Assembly (NCBI GenBank): GCA_022360615.1
Contig: JAKSCL010000014.1
Location: 1-44,421 of the forward strand
Reading direction: 5' to 3'
DNA: 44,421 bases
DNA from: Hyphomicrobiales bacterium
Lineage (GTDB): Bacteria; Pseudomonadota; Alphaproteobacteria; Rhizobiales; JAKSCL01
The notes below the pieces were generated by a model. It worked only from the letters and a program-made list of their open reading frames with translations. It made no database searches and had not been told where the DNA came from. Made by a program: the position numbers and the translations under genes. The number at the start of each line of letters is the position of its first letter. Within the stretch, counting starts at the first letter, position 1. Of the stretch, positions 8,164 to 15,730 are shown piece by piece.

Positions 8164-9162
8164 TTAGATCAGACCGAGTTCCTTAAGCGCGACCTCGCTC
8201 TCGGTGAAGATGCGCTCGATATTGGCGTTCCACCCGTCCATGCCGACGACGCTCGCAGCCGCCATGCCGCCGCTTTCAAGGTAACCTTGGTAGACGGTGT
8301 GCCGCATGGCCGAGACGAGGCCTTCCTCCAGCTTCGCCATGTGGGCGTCCGGCACGCCGGAGAGGACGGCAAAGCCGCGCACGGTCGAGGCGAAGGCTTC
8401 GACGCCGAGTTCTTTAGCCGTGGGTACATCCGGCAGCCCCCCAATCCGCTCCTGCGCGAGCGCCACGACCGGCTTCAGATCGCCCGAGCCATATTGGCTC
8501 TCGCCTTCGGCGTAGTTCAGGATGGCCGCGTCCACATTGCCGCCGACAAGGTTCGTGACGATGTCGCCGCCGCCCTTGAAGGGCACGATGGTGTATTCGA
8601 TGCCATCGGCTTTCTTGGCGAAATTGTGGATCCCGACGTGATCGGCGCCACCGGCAAAGGTGGTGCCCCATTTCAGCCCGCCGCCCTTGGCTTTAGAAGC
8701 CGCAATAAGGTCGTCGAGTGAGTTGATCTCGCTGTTGGCCGGAACGGTGACGATGGTCGGGTCATCGGTCGCGCGGGCAAGCCCGACGAGCTGATCGATG
8801 GTGAGCGGCACTTTCTTCTGGATGATCTGGAAGACGTGGCTCTGGGTGATGGTCATGAAAGTATGGCCGTCGCGCGGCTGGCTGTTGGTGTACATCAGCG
8901 CCGCAGCACCGCTGCCTCCGCGCTTGTTGACGACAACCATATCCTGGCCGAAGACCCGGCGGCCACGCAGCATCATCATCCGCGTGGTGATGTCCGTGCC
9001 CCCGCCCGGGCCCGCATGGGTGACCACGTTTAGCGTCTTTGATGGAAACTCATCTTTGGCAAATGCGTTGCGCGCGAACCCCGTGCCGAGTGCAAGCCCC
9101 CCGATGCCCGCAGCACCTGCTTTCAGAAAGCCACGGCGTGTCGGCCGGTCAAACTGTGTCAT
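8164..9162 (-). CDS. tctC: Tripartite tricarboxylate transporter, periplasmic binding protein TctC (Bug family)
   Basis: 332 aa. The N-terminus TRRGFLKAGAAGIGGLALGTG is a twin-arginine-type signal, which suggests export of a folded protein, although many Bug proteins use Sec. Mature features follow the family: LNVVTHAGPGGGTDITTRMM near residue 45, where the ligand carboxylate is usually bound, then MYTNSQPRDGHTFM and GGNVDAAILNYAEG. TctC delivers substrate to TctAB. A clear ribosome site (GGGAG, 7-8 bases before ATG) supports the start. It is the first structural gene after gntR, separated by 123 bp that contain a hairpin. Confidence 0.92.
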   Translation of the reverse strand: MTQFDRPTRRGFLKAGAAGIGGLALGTGFARNAFAKDEFPSKTLNVVTHAGPGGGTDITTRMMMLRGRRVFGQDMVVVNKRGGSGAAALMYTNSQPRDGHTFMTITQSHVFQIIQKKVPLTIDQLVGLARATDDPTIVTVPANSEINSLDDLIAASKAKGGGLKWGTTFAGGADHVGIHNFAKKADGIEYTIVPFKGGGDIVTNLVGGNVDAAILNYAEGESQYGSGDLKPVVALAQERIGGLPDVPTAKELGVEAFASTVRGFAVLSGVPDAHMAKLEEGLVSAMRHTVYQGYLESGGMAAASVVGMDGWNANIERIFTESEVALKELGLI

Positions 9163-9179
9163 GGCATTTCTCCCTAGAT

Positions 9180-9194
9180 GGGCCGTTTCGGCCC
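9180..9194 (-). terminator. GC-rich hairpin between gntR and tctC
   Basis: GGGCCG-TTT-CGGCCC is a perfect 6-bp stem immediately upstream of the tctC ribosome site and downstream of the gntR stop on the same strand. There is no U-tract. It may protect the tctC message end or reduce readthrough from gntR, giving different levels of regulator and transporter. Confidence 0.35.
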
Positions 9195-9285
9195 GTTCTC
9201 TTCGCTTTTACTCTTCGTTTTGCGTCCGCTTTTCGCGGCTTCCAATGAGTGGTAGTACGTTTCAGCCGAGCGTCCGCCCAGGCTC

Positions 9286-9984
9286 TCAAGCCTCCTCGTC
9301 CAGTGTTTTTAGGAACCGCTTAAGCCCTTCATCGATGTGGCGCTGCGCGGCCCGCCGGGCGCTGTCGGCGTCCCCGCCGTCAATGGCATCGACAATCGCC
9401 GCATGCTCTTCAATCGAGCGCGCAATGTTAGGTGAGACCGACAGGCCGCGCCGGCGGAAGAGATGCATCTCCTTCACAAGGCCCTCATAGACCGCCTTGG
9501 CGCGGGGGTTCTTCGCCTCATCCATCAAAAGCGCATGGAAAGCGATGTTCAATTCGTAATAAGCGGTCCTGTCGTCATCGCGGTAAGCGACGCGCATGGC
9601 ATCGAGATTGGCCTGCAGCGCGGTCAGCACGTCCGCGATGTGCTCATATCTTGCGCGTGCGGCGACCGAGGCGCAGGCCATGGCGAAGACGGCGCCGCGC
9701 AGATGGTAAAGATTGCGGATCTCTTCGACGGTCGGACTGCGCACGAAGGCGCCGCGATTGGCGAGAAGGTCGATAAGGCCCGATTCCGCAAGCGTGCGGA
9801 TGGCCTCGCGCACCGTGCCGCGGCTGACATCGAGCCGTTCCGCCAGCGCCACTTCGTTCAGCTTCTCCCCCGCCTGCAGGTCGCCTGCCAGAATCTGTCG
9901 CTCGATCTCGGACCGGACACTGCCTGCGAGCGTTTCCCGGCGGAGTGAAAAGGGCTTTTCAGCGGTGTTTGTAGCGGTGCTCAT
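9286..9984 (-). CDS. GntR-family regulator with FCD ligand domain
   Basis: The N-terminal winged helix-turn-helix (VRSEIERQILAGDLQAGEKLNEVALAERLDVSRGTVREAIRTLAESGLI) is typical GntR, and the all-helical C-terminal half (NLYHLRGAVFAMACASVAARA; YYELNIAFHALLMDEAKNPR) is the FCD domain, which binds carboxylate ligands often through a metal. The ORF can extend to ATG 10023, but that ATG lies inside the direct-repeat operator, so ATG 9984 (MSTATNT) or 9993 is more plausible; no strong ribosome site decides it. It heads the tct operon and faces the CoA-transferase operon, so it probably controls both in response to the transported acid. Confidence 0.88.
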   Translation of the reverse strand: MSTATNTAEKPFSLRRETLAGSVRSEIERQILAGDLQAGEKLNEVALAERLDVSRGTVREAIRTLAESGLIDLLANRGAFVRSPTVEEIRNLYHLRGAVFAMACASVAARARYEHIADVLTALQANLDAMRVAYRDDDRTAYYELNIAFHALLMDEAKNPRAKAVYEGLVKEMHLFRRRGLSVSPNIARSIEEHAAIVDAIDGGDADSARRAAQRHIDEGLKRFLKTLDEEA

Positions 9985-10012
9985 GGGGCGCATCGAACCG
10001 TGTTGTATGTCA

Positions 10013-10048
10013 ATTGTCAACATTCAACATTCGGATTGTCAACATTCA
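10013..10048. promoter_or_regulatory. Direct-repeat operator ATTGTCAACATTCA x2 in the gntR/CoA-transferase divergent promoter
   Basis: The 14-base word ATTGTCAACATTCA occurs at 10013-10026 and again at 10035-10048, spaced exactly 22 bp (two helical turns). A related TTGTATGTCAATTGTCAAC segment starts just left of it at 10003. The repeats sit between the GntR gene and the CaiB-type gene in a 73-112 bp divergent region, the usual place for an autoregulated GntR binding site. The cores (TTGTCAAC) resemble but do not equal the TNGTNNNACNA consensus. Binding by the adjacent GntR protein is inferred. Confidence 0.6.
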
Positions 10049-10096
10049 GCAATTGCCATATAGAGACGAAAAGAACGAATTCAGCTTGGAGGCGCC

Positions 10097-11389
10097 ATGT
10101 CCACGGTCACCGGAAACAAGCCCCTTTCGGCTTATGATGGAGGAGAGGGCGACAGCAGCGCCGCCGATGAGGACAATATCGAGAAGCAGCGGCTTCGGAC
10201 ACGGACGCCGCCCGCAAGCGAAGCGCTCAAGCGGTTCTTCGTTCTCGATTTAACAAGGGTGCGCTCAGGTCCGACCTGCGTGCGCCAGCTTGCCGATTGG
10301 GGCGCGCATGTCGTCAAGGTGGAGATGCCCGAGGCAGCCGATGGCGCGAAACTGGGCGGGCCGCGCGGCGGACCCGATTTCCAAAACCTTCACCGCAACA
10401 AGCAAAGCCTGTCCCTGAACCTCAAATCGGAGGAGGGAAAGGCGGTCTTCCGTAAACTTGCCGCCCGCGCCGATGTGATCGTGGAGAATTTCCGCCCCGA
10501 TGTGAAAGCGCGTCTTGGGATCGATTACGACACGCTCTCAAAGGACAATCCGGGCCTCGTCTATGCCTCGATCTCAGGCTTCGGCCAGGACGGCCCTTAT
10601 AAGGAGCGGCCCGGCTTCGACCAGATCGCGCAGGGCATGGGCGGGTTGATGTCGATCACCGGTAAACCGGGCGAAGGGCCGATGCGCGTCGGTATCCCGA
10701 TTGCCGATCTCTCCTCCGGGCTTCTCGCGGCGCAGGGGATTCTGATTGCGCTTCTCGAACGCGAAGTGTCAGGACGCGGGCAGTGGGTCCAGACCTCGCT
10801 TCTTCAGGCCCAGGTCTTCATGCTCGATTTCCAGGGCGCGCGTTATCTCTTAAACCGCGAAGTGCCGAAGCAGGCTGGCAATAACCACCCAACCAGCATT
10901 CCGACCGGGGTTTTCAAGACCGCCGACGGCTATATGAACATCGCTGTCGCTGGGCAGGTGATCTGGAAACGGTTCTGTCAAGCGGTCGGCCGTGGGGATT
11001 GGGCAACAAACCCTGACTATGAAACGCCCGAACAACGCTCAAAAAACCGGGATGCGCTTGGCGCCGAAATCGAGGCCGAGACCCTGAGGGACACCACCGC
11101 GACCTGGATTGCGCGCTTCAACGCAGCGGGCGTTCCCTGCGGCGAGATCAATGACATCGGCCAGGTCTTTGAGGATATCCAGGTGAAGCATCTGGGCCTT
11201 GCCCAGCCGGTGAAAAGCCATGAACGCGGCGACACGCGTCTCATCGGCCAGCCGATCCTGATGAGCCGTACGCCAAGCCGCATCGCAGCGCCGCCGCCTT
11301 TGTGCGGCGAGCATTCGACGGATGTGCTCAGCGAGTTGGGCTACACACCTGAAGAGATCGAAAATTTCAGAGCGAACGGCGTGATCTGA
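10097..11389 (+). CDS. CaiB/BaiF-type (class III) CoA-transferase
   Basis: 430 aa, preceded by a good ribosome site (GGAGG, 4-5 bases before ATG). About 45 poorly conserved residues precede the family core FVLDLTRVRSGPTCVRQLADWGAHVVKVEMPE. Further signatures are NLHRNKQSLSLNLKSEEGKAVFRKLAARADVIVENFRPDV, GLVYASISGFGQDGPYKERPGFDQIAQGMGG (with the Asp that forms the acyl-enzyme in Frc and CaiB) and ADLSSGLLAAQGILIALLERE. These enzymes move CoA between carboxylic acids, activating a substrate for catabolism. It begins the plus-strand set with an enoyl-CoA hydratase, thioesterase and SDR, and is divergent from the tct operon, so it probably activates the imported acid or its dehydration product. 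Confidence 0.9.
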   Translation: MSTVTGNKPLSAYDGGEGDSSAADEDNIEKQRLRTRTPPASEALKRFFVLDLTRVRSGPTCVRQLADWGAHVVKVEMPEAADGAKLGGPRGGPDFQNLHRNKQSLSLNLKSEEGKAVFRKLAARADVIVENFRPDVKARLGIDYDTLSKDNPGLVYASISGFGQDGPYKERPGFDQIAQGMGGLMSITGKPGEGPMRVGIPIADLSSGLLAAQGILIALLEREVSGRGQWVQTSLLQAQVFMLDFQGARYLLNREVPKQAGNNHPTSIPTGVFKTADGYMNIAVAGQVIWKRFCQAVGRGDWATNPDYETPEQRSKNRDALGAEIEAETLRDTTATWIARFNAAGVPCGEINDIGQVFEDIQVKHLGLAQPVKSHERGDTRLIGQPILMSRTPSRIAAPPPLCGEHSTDVLSELGYTPEEIENFRANGVI

Positions 11390-11414
11390 CGCAGCGCCAG
11401 CAAGGACCATCGAT

Positions 11415-12200
11415 ATGACCGACAAGATACTGACCGAACGCGCGGGCGATACCGCCCGCATCATCTTCAACCAGCCTGAAAAGCGCAATGCCGTATCGCT
11501 CGAGATGTGGGAGGCCGTTGAATGGGCGCTGGATGATTTCGCCACCGACAATGGCGTGCGGGTGCTGATCCTTTCCGGAGCGGGCGGGAAAGCCTTCGTT
11601 TCGGGCGCCGATATCTCGAAGTTCGAAAGCGAGCGCTCAACCGCTGAAGCCGTCGCACACTACAACACAACGACTGCCCGCGTTTACGGAAAGGTTGAGA
11701 GCTTCCCAAAGCCCGTGATCGCGCAGATCGACGGTTTCTGCGTCGGCGGCGGAGTGGCGCTGGCTGTGTGCAGCGACATTCGTATTTGCGGAGAGGGCTC
11801 GCAATTCTCCATTCCGGCGGCGAAGCTCGGTCTTGGTTATGGCTTTGCCGGCATCAACCGGCTCGTGAATGTGGTCGGGCCGTCTTTCGCGAAGGAAATC
11901 TTCTTCACCGCCCGCCGTTTCGATGCCGAGGAGGCCCGCATCATGGGGCTCGTTAACCGGGTTGTGCCCGACGGTATGGTGGAGGAGGCGGCCATGGCCA
12001 TGGCCGAAACGATCTCGGCCAATGCCCCGATGACCGTCAATTCGGTCAAATACATTGTGAACCAAACGCGGGTCCCTGAAAGCGCGCGCGATCTCGATCG
12101 CTGCGCCGCGCTTGTGAAAGGGTGCTTCGACAGCGAGGACTATATTGAGGGACGCCGCGCCTTCATGGAGAAACGCAAGCCCAACTTCGTCGGGGCGTAG
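11415..12200 (+). CDS. Enoyl-CoA hydratase/isomerase family protein
   Basis: 261 aa, standard crotonase length. Oxyanion-hole elements are SGADISKFE near residue 65 and IDGFCVGGGVALAVCSDIRI near 105. In classic crotonase the first catalytic Glu sits in a PE(I/V) motif after this; here the matching stretch reads SIPAAKLGLGYG, so that Glu is missing, while the second Glu position appears kept in SFAKEIFFTARRF. It may therefore catalyse another crotonase-superfamily reaction (isomerisation, decarboxylation or hydrolysis) rather than simple hydration. A ribosome site (AAGGA) precedes ATG 11415, and the gene lies 25 bp after the CoA-transferase. Its TAG stop overlaps the end of an intergenic repeat. 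Confidence 0.88.
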   Translation: MTDKILTERAGDTARIIFNQPEKRNAVSLEMWEAVEWALDDFATDNGVRVLILSGAGGKAFVSGADISKFESERSTAEAVAHYNTTTARVYGKVESFPKPVIAQIDGFCVGGGVALAVCSDIRICGEGSQFSIPAAKLGLGYGFAGINRLVNVVGPSFAKEIFFTARRFDAEEARIMGLVNRVVPDGMVEEAAMAMAETISANAPMTVNSVKYIVNQTRVPESARDLDRCAALVKGCFDSEDYIEGRRAFMEKRKPNFVGA

Positions 12201-12300
12201 AGCAAATCCAGGAAAAGTGAGAACCGGTTTTCCGGCCGGATTTGCAACAGAATAAGGGCTTGCGGAAATTGAACGATGTTAAGAGAGACGGAATTGCTCT
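12199..12300. repeat. Mosaic intergenic repeat, copy 1 (AGAGCAAATCC ... GGAATTGCTCT)
   Basis: A 102-bp element bounded by imperfect terminal inverted repeats AGAGCAAATCC and GGAATTGCTCT. Internal blocks ACCGGTTTTCCG, CCGGATTTGC and the GGAATTGCTCT end are shared with a second copy at 15643-15730. Such AGAGCAATTCC / GGTTTTCCG elements resemble the intergenic mosaic repeats I know from Rhizobium and Mesorhizobium. The left end overlaps the TAG stop of the enoyl-CoA hydratase gene, and the right end runs into the open frame of the thioesterase, supplying its only start codons. Confidence 0.7.
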
Positions 12301-12772
12301 GAGTACAACGGGCGAAGTTCGCCGCATCGACACCGACGCGGCCAGAGAATCCTTCGAAAGAGCGCTTACGGATCACGCGCAAGCGTTCGAGACGTTCTTC
12401 GTCGCGCGTCTCCTGGACCTGAGCTTCACCTATTTGCCTGAAGACGCGCCCGATGCGGAAAAAGAGGTCTGCCGGCTTCGCTTCCCGGTCTCCGAGTTTC
12501 TTTTTAACCCGCAAGGTTCGCTCCATGGCGGCGCGATTGCCGCGGCCATGGACATCTCGATGGGTCACTTGGTGAATAAGGTTACCGGGGCGGGCGCCAC
12601 AATCGAGATGAAAATCCAATATATGCGGCCGATCACAGCCGGGATGGCCACATGCGAGGGCCGTTTCCTCAGACGCGGGCGGCAGATCAGTTTTCTGGAA
12701 AGCCGCTTATGGGACGAGGCCGAACGGCTCGTGGCCGTTGCCACCGCGACCTGGAAAATGCCCTCCGGTTGA
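12242..12772 (+). CDS. PaaI-like hotdog-fold thioesterase
   Basis: 176 aa in the open frame. The hotdog core is clear: FNPQGSLHGGAIAAAMDISMGHLV with the HGG...D signature near residue 100, followed by IEMKIQYMRPI and a terminal VAVATATWKMP strand. Family members hydrolyse acyl-CoA thioesters, often as a safety valve in aromatic or acyl-CoA pathways. The start is a problem: the first about 19 residues are encoded by the intergenic repeat and there is no ATG or GTG in frame before the conserved part. Candidates are TTG 12242, 12260 or 12269, or CTG 12299, none with a good ribosome site. The gene may have lost its own start when the repeat inserted. Confidence 0.75.
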   Translation: MQQNKGLRKLNDVKRDGIALSTTGEVRRIDTDAARESFERALTDHAQAFETFFVARLLDLSFTYLPEDAPDAEKEVCRLRFPVSEFLFNPQGSLHGGAIAAAMDISMGHLVNKVTGAGATIEMKIQYMRPITAGMATCEGRFLRRGRQISFLESRLWDEAERLVAVATATWKMPSG

Positions 12773-12875
12773 CGCGACCGTAGCCGCCATTGCAGGTTGG
12801 TTCTTGTTGAGACCGCAGAGTTTCTCGCATGCTTTCCTTTCTTTAGAAGAGAGATGAACGGTAGGGGGGGGGCAT

Positions 12876-13655
12876 GTGAGCTTCAGCATTGCGCAGTTGT
12901 TTTCGCTTGAAGGGCGCGTTGCTCTGGTGACCGGGGCGTCCGGAGCGCTTGGCGGGCGTTTTGCCGAAACACTCGCATTGGCAGGTGCCCGTGTCGTGCT
13001 TGCAGCGCGGCGGCTTGAGCCGATGCAAGCCCTGCGTGAGCGCTTGGCGGGTGGTTCCGGCCGGCACATGACGGTGCGCATGGATGTGGCGGAGAAGGCC
13101 TCGGTCGATGCCGCAATCGATGAAGCGGCGGCGGAATTGGGGATGATCGATATTGCGGTCAACAATAGCGGTATCGCGTTGACCGCGAGCGCGCTTGACG
13201 AGCCGGATGAGGAATGGGACCGGCTTATGCGAGTCAACCTCGATGGCGCCCGCACTGTCGCGCTTGCGGTGGCGCGGCGCCTTGTCGATGCGAAAAAGCC
13301 CGGTTCAATCATCAACGTCGCATCCGTCACGGGATTGCGCCAAGCAGGCGCTGTCACGGCCTACGCCACGTCGAAGGCGGCGCTCATCCAGATGACCAAG
13401 CAGCATGCGCTTGAATGGGCGCGGCATGGCATCCGTGTGAACGCGATTGCGCCCGGTTACATCGAAACCGATTTGAACCGGGACTTCTTTGCGACCGACG
13501 CCGGCAGGGCGCTGATCAAGCGCATCCCCCAACGCCGCCTTGGCCACACCGGAGATCTCGACGGTGCGCTTCTCCTTCTCGCCTCAAATGCCGGTGCCTA
13601 TATGACCGGGACGGTCGTTTCCGTCGACGGCGGACATCTGGTTTCATCGCTTTAG
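12876..13655 (+). CDS. SDR-family oxidoreductase (glucose 1-dehydrogenase/3-oxoacyl reductase-like)
   Basis: 259 aa, typical classical SDR. Nucleotide site LVTGASGALGGRFAETLALAGARVVLAARR, structural NNSGIAL, active-site YATSKAALIQM with Tyr and Lys, and the C-terminal MTGTVVSVDGGHLVSSL. The basic AARR after the second strand suggests NADPH use. GTG 12876 is chosen because a G-run (TAGGGGGGGG) sits about 5 bases before it. It closes the plus-strand acyl-CoA gene set and probably oxidises or reduces a hydroxyacyl intermediate. Its N-terminus (LFSLEGRVALVTG) is similar in style to the SDR at the window start. Confidence 0.88.
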   Translation: MSFSIAQLFSLEGRVALVTGASGALGGRFAETLALAGARVVLAARRLEPMQALRERLAGGSGRHMTVRMDVAEKASVDAAIDEAAAELGMIDIAVNNSGIALTASALDEPDEEWDRLMRVNLDGARTVALAVARRLVDAKKPGSIINVASVTGLRQAGAVTAYATSKAALIQMTKQHALEWARHGIRVNAIAPGYIETDLNRDFFATDAGRALIKRIPQRRLGHTGDLDGALLLLASNAGAYMTGTVVSVDGGHLVSSL

Positions 13656-13683
13656 GGTCTGTTGAGGTTCAACAGGCCCTAAA
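13651..13683. terminator. 15-bp hairpin overlapping the SDR stop codon
   Basis: TTTAGGGTCTGTTGA and TCAACAGGCCCTAAA pair over 15 bp (one G-U) around a GGT loop, overlapping the TAG stop. There is no U-tract. Hairpins built on GGTCTGTTGA/TCAACAGRCC are, as I recall, also a frequent intergenic repeat in rhizobial genomes. A second small hairpin (GCAGGG-AAAA-CCCTGC) follows near 13697-13712. The remaining 240 bp up to the next gene show no other gene or clear signal. Confidence 0.55.
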
Positions 13684-13956
13684 CTGCTATTCCGCCGCAG
13701 GGAAAACCCTGCCGCGTTCGTCAGAACAAAATATTGGAAGACTTCCGCGAGCTTAGTTGGTTTTCGGTCAAGGCGACACTTTTCGCGTATCTGAACAAGC
13801 ACGTTTAACAGCAACGTGATCATCGCGTTCTGCCCCATTGACTATGGTCCGTCCCATTCCGACATCGGCGGGAGTCGAACGTGTCCTGTGCAACCGGATT
13901 GCGACGCGGCCGCCCCGCCTGATCGATGTTATGTCAAACACGAACGGACACACCGC

Positions 13957-14559
13957 ATGTGGCAGCCACTGACGTCCTTTAATCGCATGAACCGTTCGCC
14001 TGGCGCACAGGCGGCAAGCCTCTTGGTGCTACGCCTCTCCATGGCGGGGCTGATGTTCTGGTGGGGCTTGATAAAAGTGTTGAACACGGGAGTGGGGCAG
14101 GCGGTATCGAATACCTTTTACTGGGGGCTTTTCACTGACGACCTACTGCTCATTGGGTTTGGCTGGTTTCAGATCGTCATTGCCGCTCTCATGGCAGTTG
14201 GCTTGTTGCGTGGACCGGTCTTGTGGCTGCAGCTGATCATCAGCGTGTTTGTCGCTTTGACGATTTGGGATAGCTTGATCGACCCCTTCTGGCTCTGGAT
14301 GCCCGGCGAAAAGCCGCCCAGGGTGAATTCCCTCTTTTATCCCTCGCTGATTATTGCTGCCGCGTCCTGGGTGCTTATTGCCTTGCGAGAGGCCGACACA
14401 ATCGCGCTAGACCGGTGGATGGTAAATGCCGGCAAGAAGGCCGGAAGGCGCCCAGCCACCGGCAGAGCGGCGGGCGCGGAAGCATCCAGCCCTCAAGCGC
14501 CACGGCAAACAAGGCCAACGCAAGGCTCGCATTGGTCGGGAAACCATCCTATGTCGTAA
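13957..14559 (+). CDS. DoxX-like membrane protein
   Basis: About 200 aa from ATG 13957 (MWQPLTSFNR) or 190 aa from ATG 13987 (MNRSPG); the ORF track start at 13816 adds cysteine-rich sequence without conservation. Four membrane segments are visible: LLVLRLSMAGLMFWWGLIKVL, DLLLIGFGWFQIVIAALMAVGLL, LWLQLIISVFVALTIW and FYPSLIIAAASWVLIAL, followed by a basic, low-complexity tail. The FWWGLIKVLNTG motif after the first segment is like DoxX/DoxD and MauE-type proteins of redox systems. It precedes a periplasmic cytochrome c by 69 bp and may work with it in electron transfer, but that is inference. Confidence 0.65.
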   Translation: MWQPLTSFNRMNRSPGAQAASLLVLRLSMAGLMFWWGLIKVLNTGVGQAVSNTFYWGLFTDDLLLIGFGWFQIVIAALMAVGLLRGPVLWLQLIISVFVALTIWDSLIDPFWLWMPGEKPPRVNSLFYPSLIIAAASWVLIALREADTIALDRWMVNAGKKAGRRPATGRAAGAEASSPQAPRQTRPTQGSHWSGNHPMS

Positions 14560-14628
14560 GCTCTCGAGCGAGTGCCGGAATGCTCGGCGGCCGACAGACC
14601 GGCTTCAGCTTTCACCGGGAGAAACCGC

Positions 14629-15015
14629 ATGCTTTTTCCGGACAATCCCGTCGCGAGCATCGCTGTCTACACGGCTTTTGCGATCGCAGCTTTGTCGCCC
14701 GCCTTTGCCGAAGGCGATCCCGGACGCGGCGAAACAGTCTACCGGCAGTGCGCGGCTTGCCACAGCTTCGATCCTGCCGACCGGCGGCCGGGCCCGCATT
14801 TGCAAGGGATTTTTGGCCGGACCGCTGGTGCAGTGGAGGGCTTCCGCTATTCCGAAGCCATGGCGGCGTCGGAGATCGTCTGGACCGGCGAAACCCTCTC
14901 CGCCTATCTCCTCAATCCCCGCGCTAGTCTGCCTGGCACCCGCAAGCCGGTTGGGCTTCGCCGCGAATCCGACATCCAGGACGTTTTGGCCTTTCTGCGT
15001 CAGGAAGGCGGGTAG
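14629..15015 (+). CDS. Periplasmic cytochrome c (class I) with no Met at the expected axial position
   Basis: 128 aa from ATG 14629, preceded by GGGAG; the ORF track start at 14572 adds non-conserved residues. A signal peptide (MLFPDNPVASIAVYTAFAIAALSPAFA) leads to the heme motif CAACH (GETVYRQCAACHSFD). The PGPHLQGIFGRTAGAVEGFRYSEAM stretch is typical of cytochrome c2/c550. In those proteins the sixth heme ligand is the Met of LPGTKM; here the segment reads LPGTRKPVGLRR, with Lys where Met is expected (AAG for ATG). The heme may thus be high-spin or Lys/other-ligated, giving a changed redox potential or a sensor role. Confidence 0.85.
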   Translation: MLFPDNPVASIAVYTAFAIAALSPAFAEGDPGRGETVYRQCAACHSFDPADRRPGPHLQGIFGRTAGAVEGFRYSEAMAASEIVWTGETLSAYLLNPRASLPGTRKPVGLRRESDIQDVLAFLRQEGG

Positions 15016-15026
15016 GCGGGCGAATC

Positions 15027-15623
15027 CTAGAAGATTACCCAGCCGCCAATCGCAACAAGAATCATGGTCAAGGCAAAGCTGGCGACAATCAGCAGCCCGT
15101 CCTGCGTTATGAGCCCCAAAGCGAGAATCAACATCGGCAAGGCCGGAGGCACAATTCCGCCCGGCACCAGCGCACCGAGCGCCATGCCAATGGCAAGCAC
15201 GGTGGCGAGTAGCCCTTCGAGCCAGACGAAGGGTGCTGACATCAGAAACCGCCAGCGCGGTCTGAGGGCGACTTCAATGCGCTTCGCCCAGGGCTTTAAG
15301 CGATGAATGGCCCCATCCAGATGATCGCGCCGGAAGCTGAAGTCCAGAATCCGGCGCGGTAGCCACAATGTGCGGCAGCCAATCAACATCTGGACCGACA
15401 CAAAAAGGGCAAGCCCCGCCATGGTCAAGGAAACGCCCGGCAGCGCGCCGATGACGGGCAGGATCGCAATCAGCGCGGCAAGCAGCAAGAACGGTCCGAA
15501 AGTCTTCGGGCCGAAATGTTGAAAAAGCGAGCCAAGGCTCACACGCTCTCCGTTCGCGTTTTGCTCAATCCGCTCGAGAATTTCAGAAAGCGGAGCAGTT
15601 TGCGAAGCAGTGCTGTCTGTCAT
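15027..15623 (-). CDS. ExoD-family membrane protein
   Basis: 198 aa from ATG 15623 (MTDSTASQTAPLSEILERI). The ORF can extend to 15680, but those residues fall in an intergenic repeat. The sequence RVSLGSLFQHFGPKTFGPFLLLAALIAILPVIGALPGVSLTMAGLALFVSVQMLIG matches the ExoD family of exopolysaccharide-related proteins from rhizobia, whose biochemical role is unsettled. Four to five membrane segments are present, with PRWRFLMSAPFVWLEGLLATVLAIGMAL in the middle. It is convergent with the cytochrome gene (11 bp between stops). Confidence 0.8.
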   Translation of the reverse strand: MTDSTASQTAPLSEILERIEQNANGERVSLGSLFQHFGPKTFGPFLLLAALIAILPVIGALPGVSLTMAGLALFVSVQMLIGCRTLWLPRRILDFSFRRDHLDGAIHRLKPWAKRIEVALRPRWRFLMSAPFVWLEGLLATVLAIGMALGALVPGGIVPPALPMLILALGLITQDGLLIVASFALTMILVAIGGWVIF

Positions 15624-15642
15624 ATTCGATACGAGAGGCAAG

Positions 15643-15730
15643 TAAAGCGGAGACCGGTTTTCCGCCCGGATTTGCGACAAAACGAGGACCGGGAGCCATT
15701 GAGCGGTTTAAAGAAAAGCGGAATTGCTCT
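15643..15730. repeat. Mosaic intergenic repeat, copy 2
   Basis: Ends in GGAATTGCTCT (15720-15730) and shares ACCGGTTTTCCG, CCGGATTTGC and GGAATTGCTCT with copy 1 in the same order, plus a GGACCGGGAGCCATTGAGCGGTTTAA-like segment that is more diverged in copy 1. Its conserved end overlaps the TAG stop of the adaptor protein gene, exactly as copy 1 overlaps a TAG stop. The far end fades near 15643, short of the ExoD start. Confidence 0.65.

Noticed and set aside
13644-13838. 64-aa minus-strand ORF (QIREKCRLDRKPTKLAEVF)
   Set aside because: Runs through the hairpin repeat after the SDR gene, has no ribosome site and no known similarity.
13860-13930. GGGAGTCGAAC, resembling the complement of a tRNA T-arm
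   Set aside because: The flanking bases do not form a T-stem and no acceptor or anticodon arm can be drawn.
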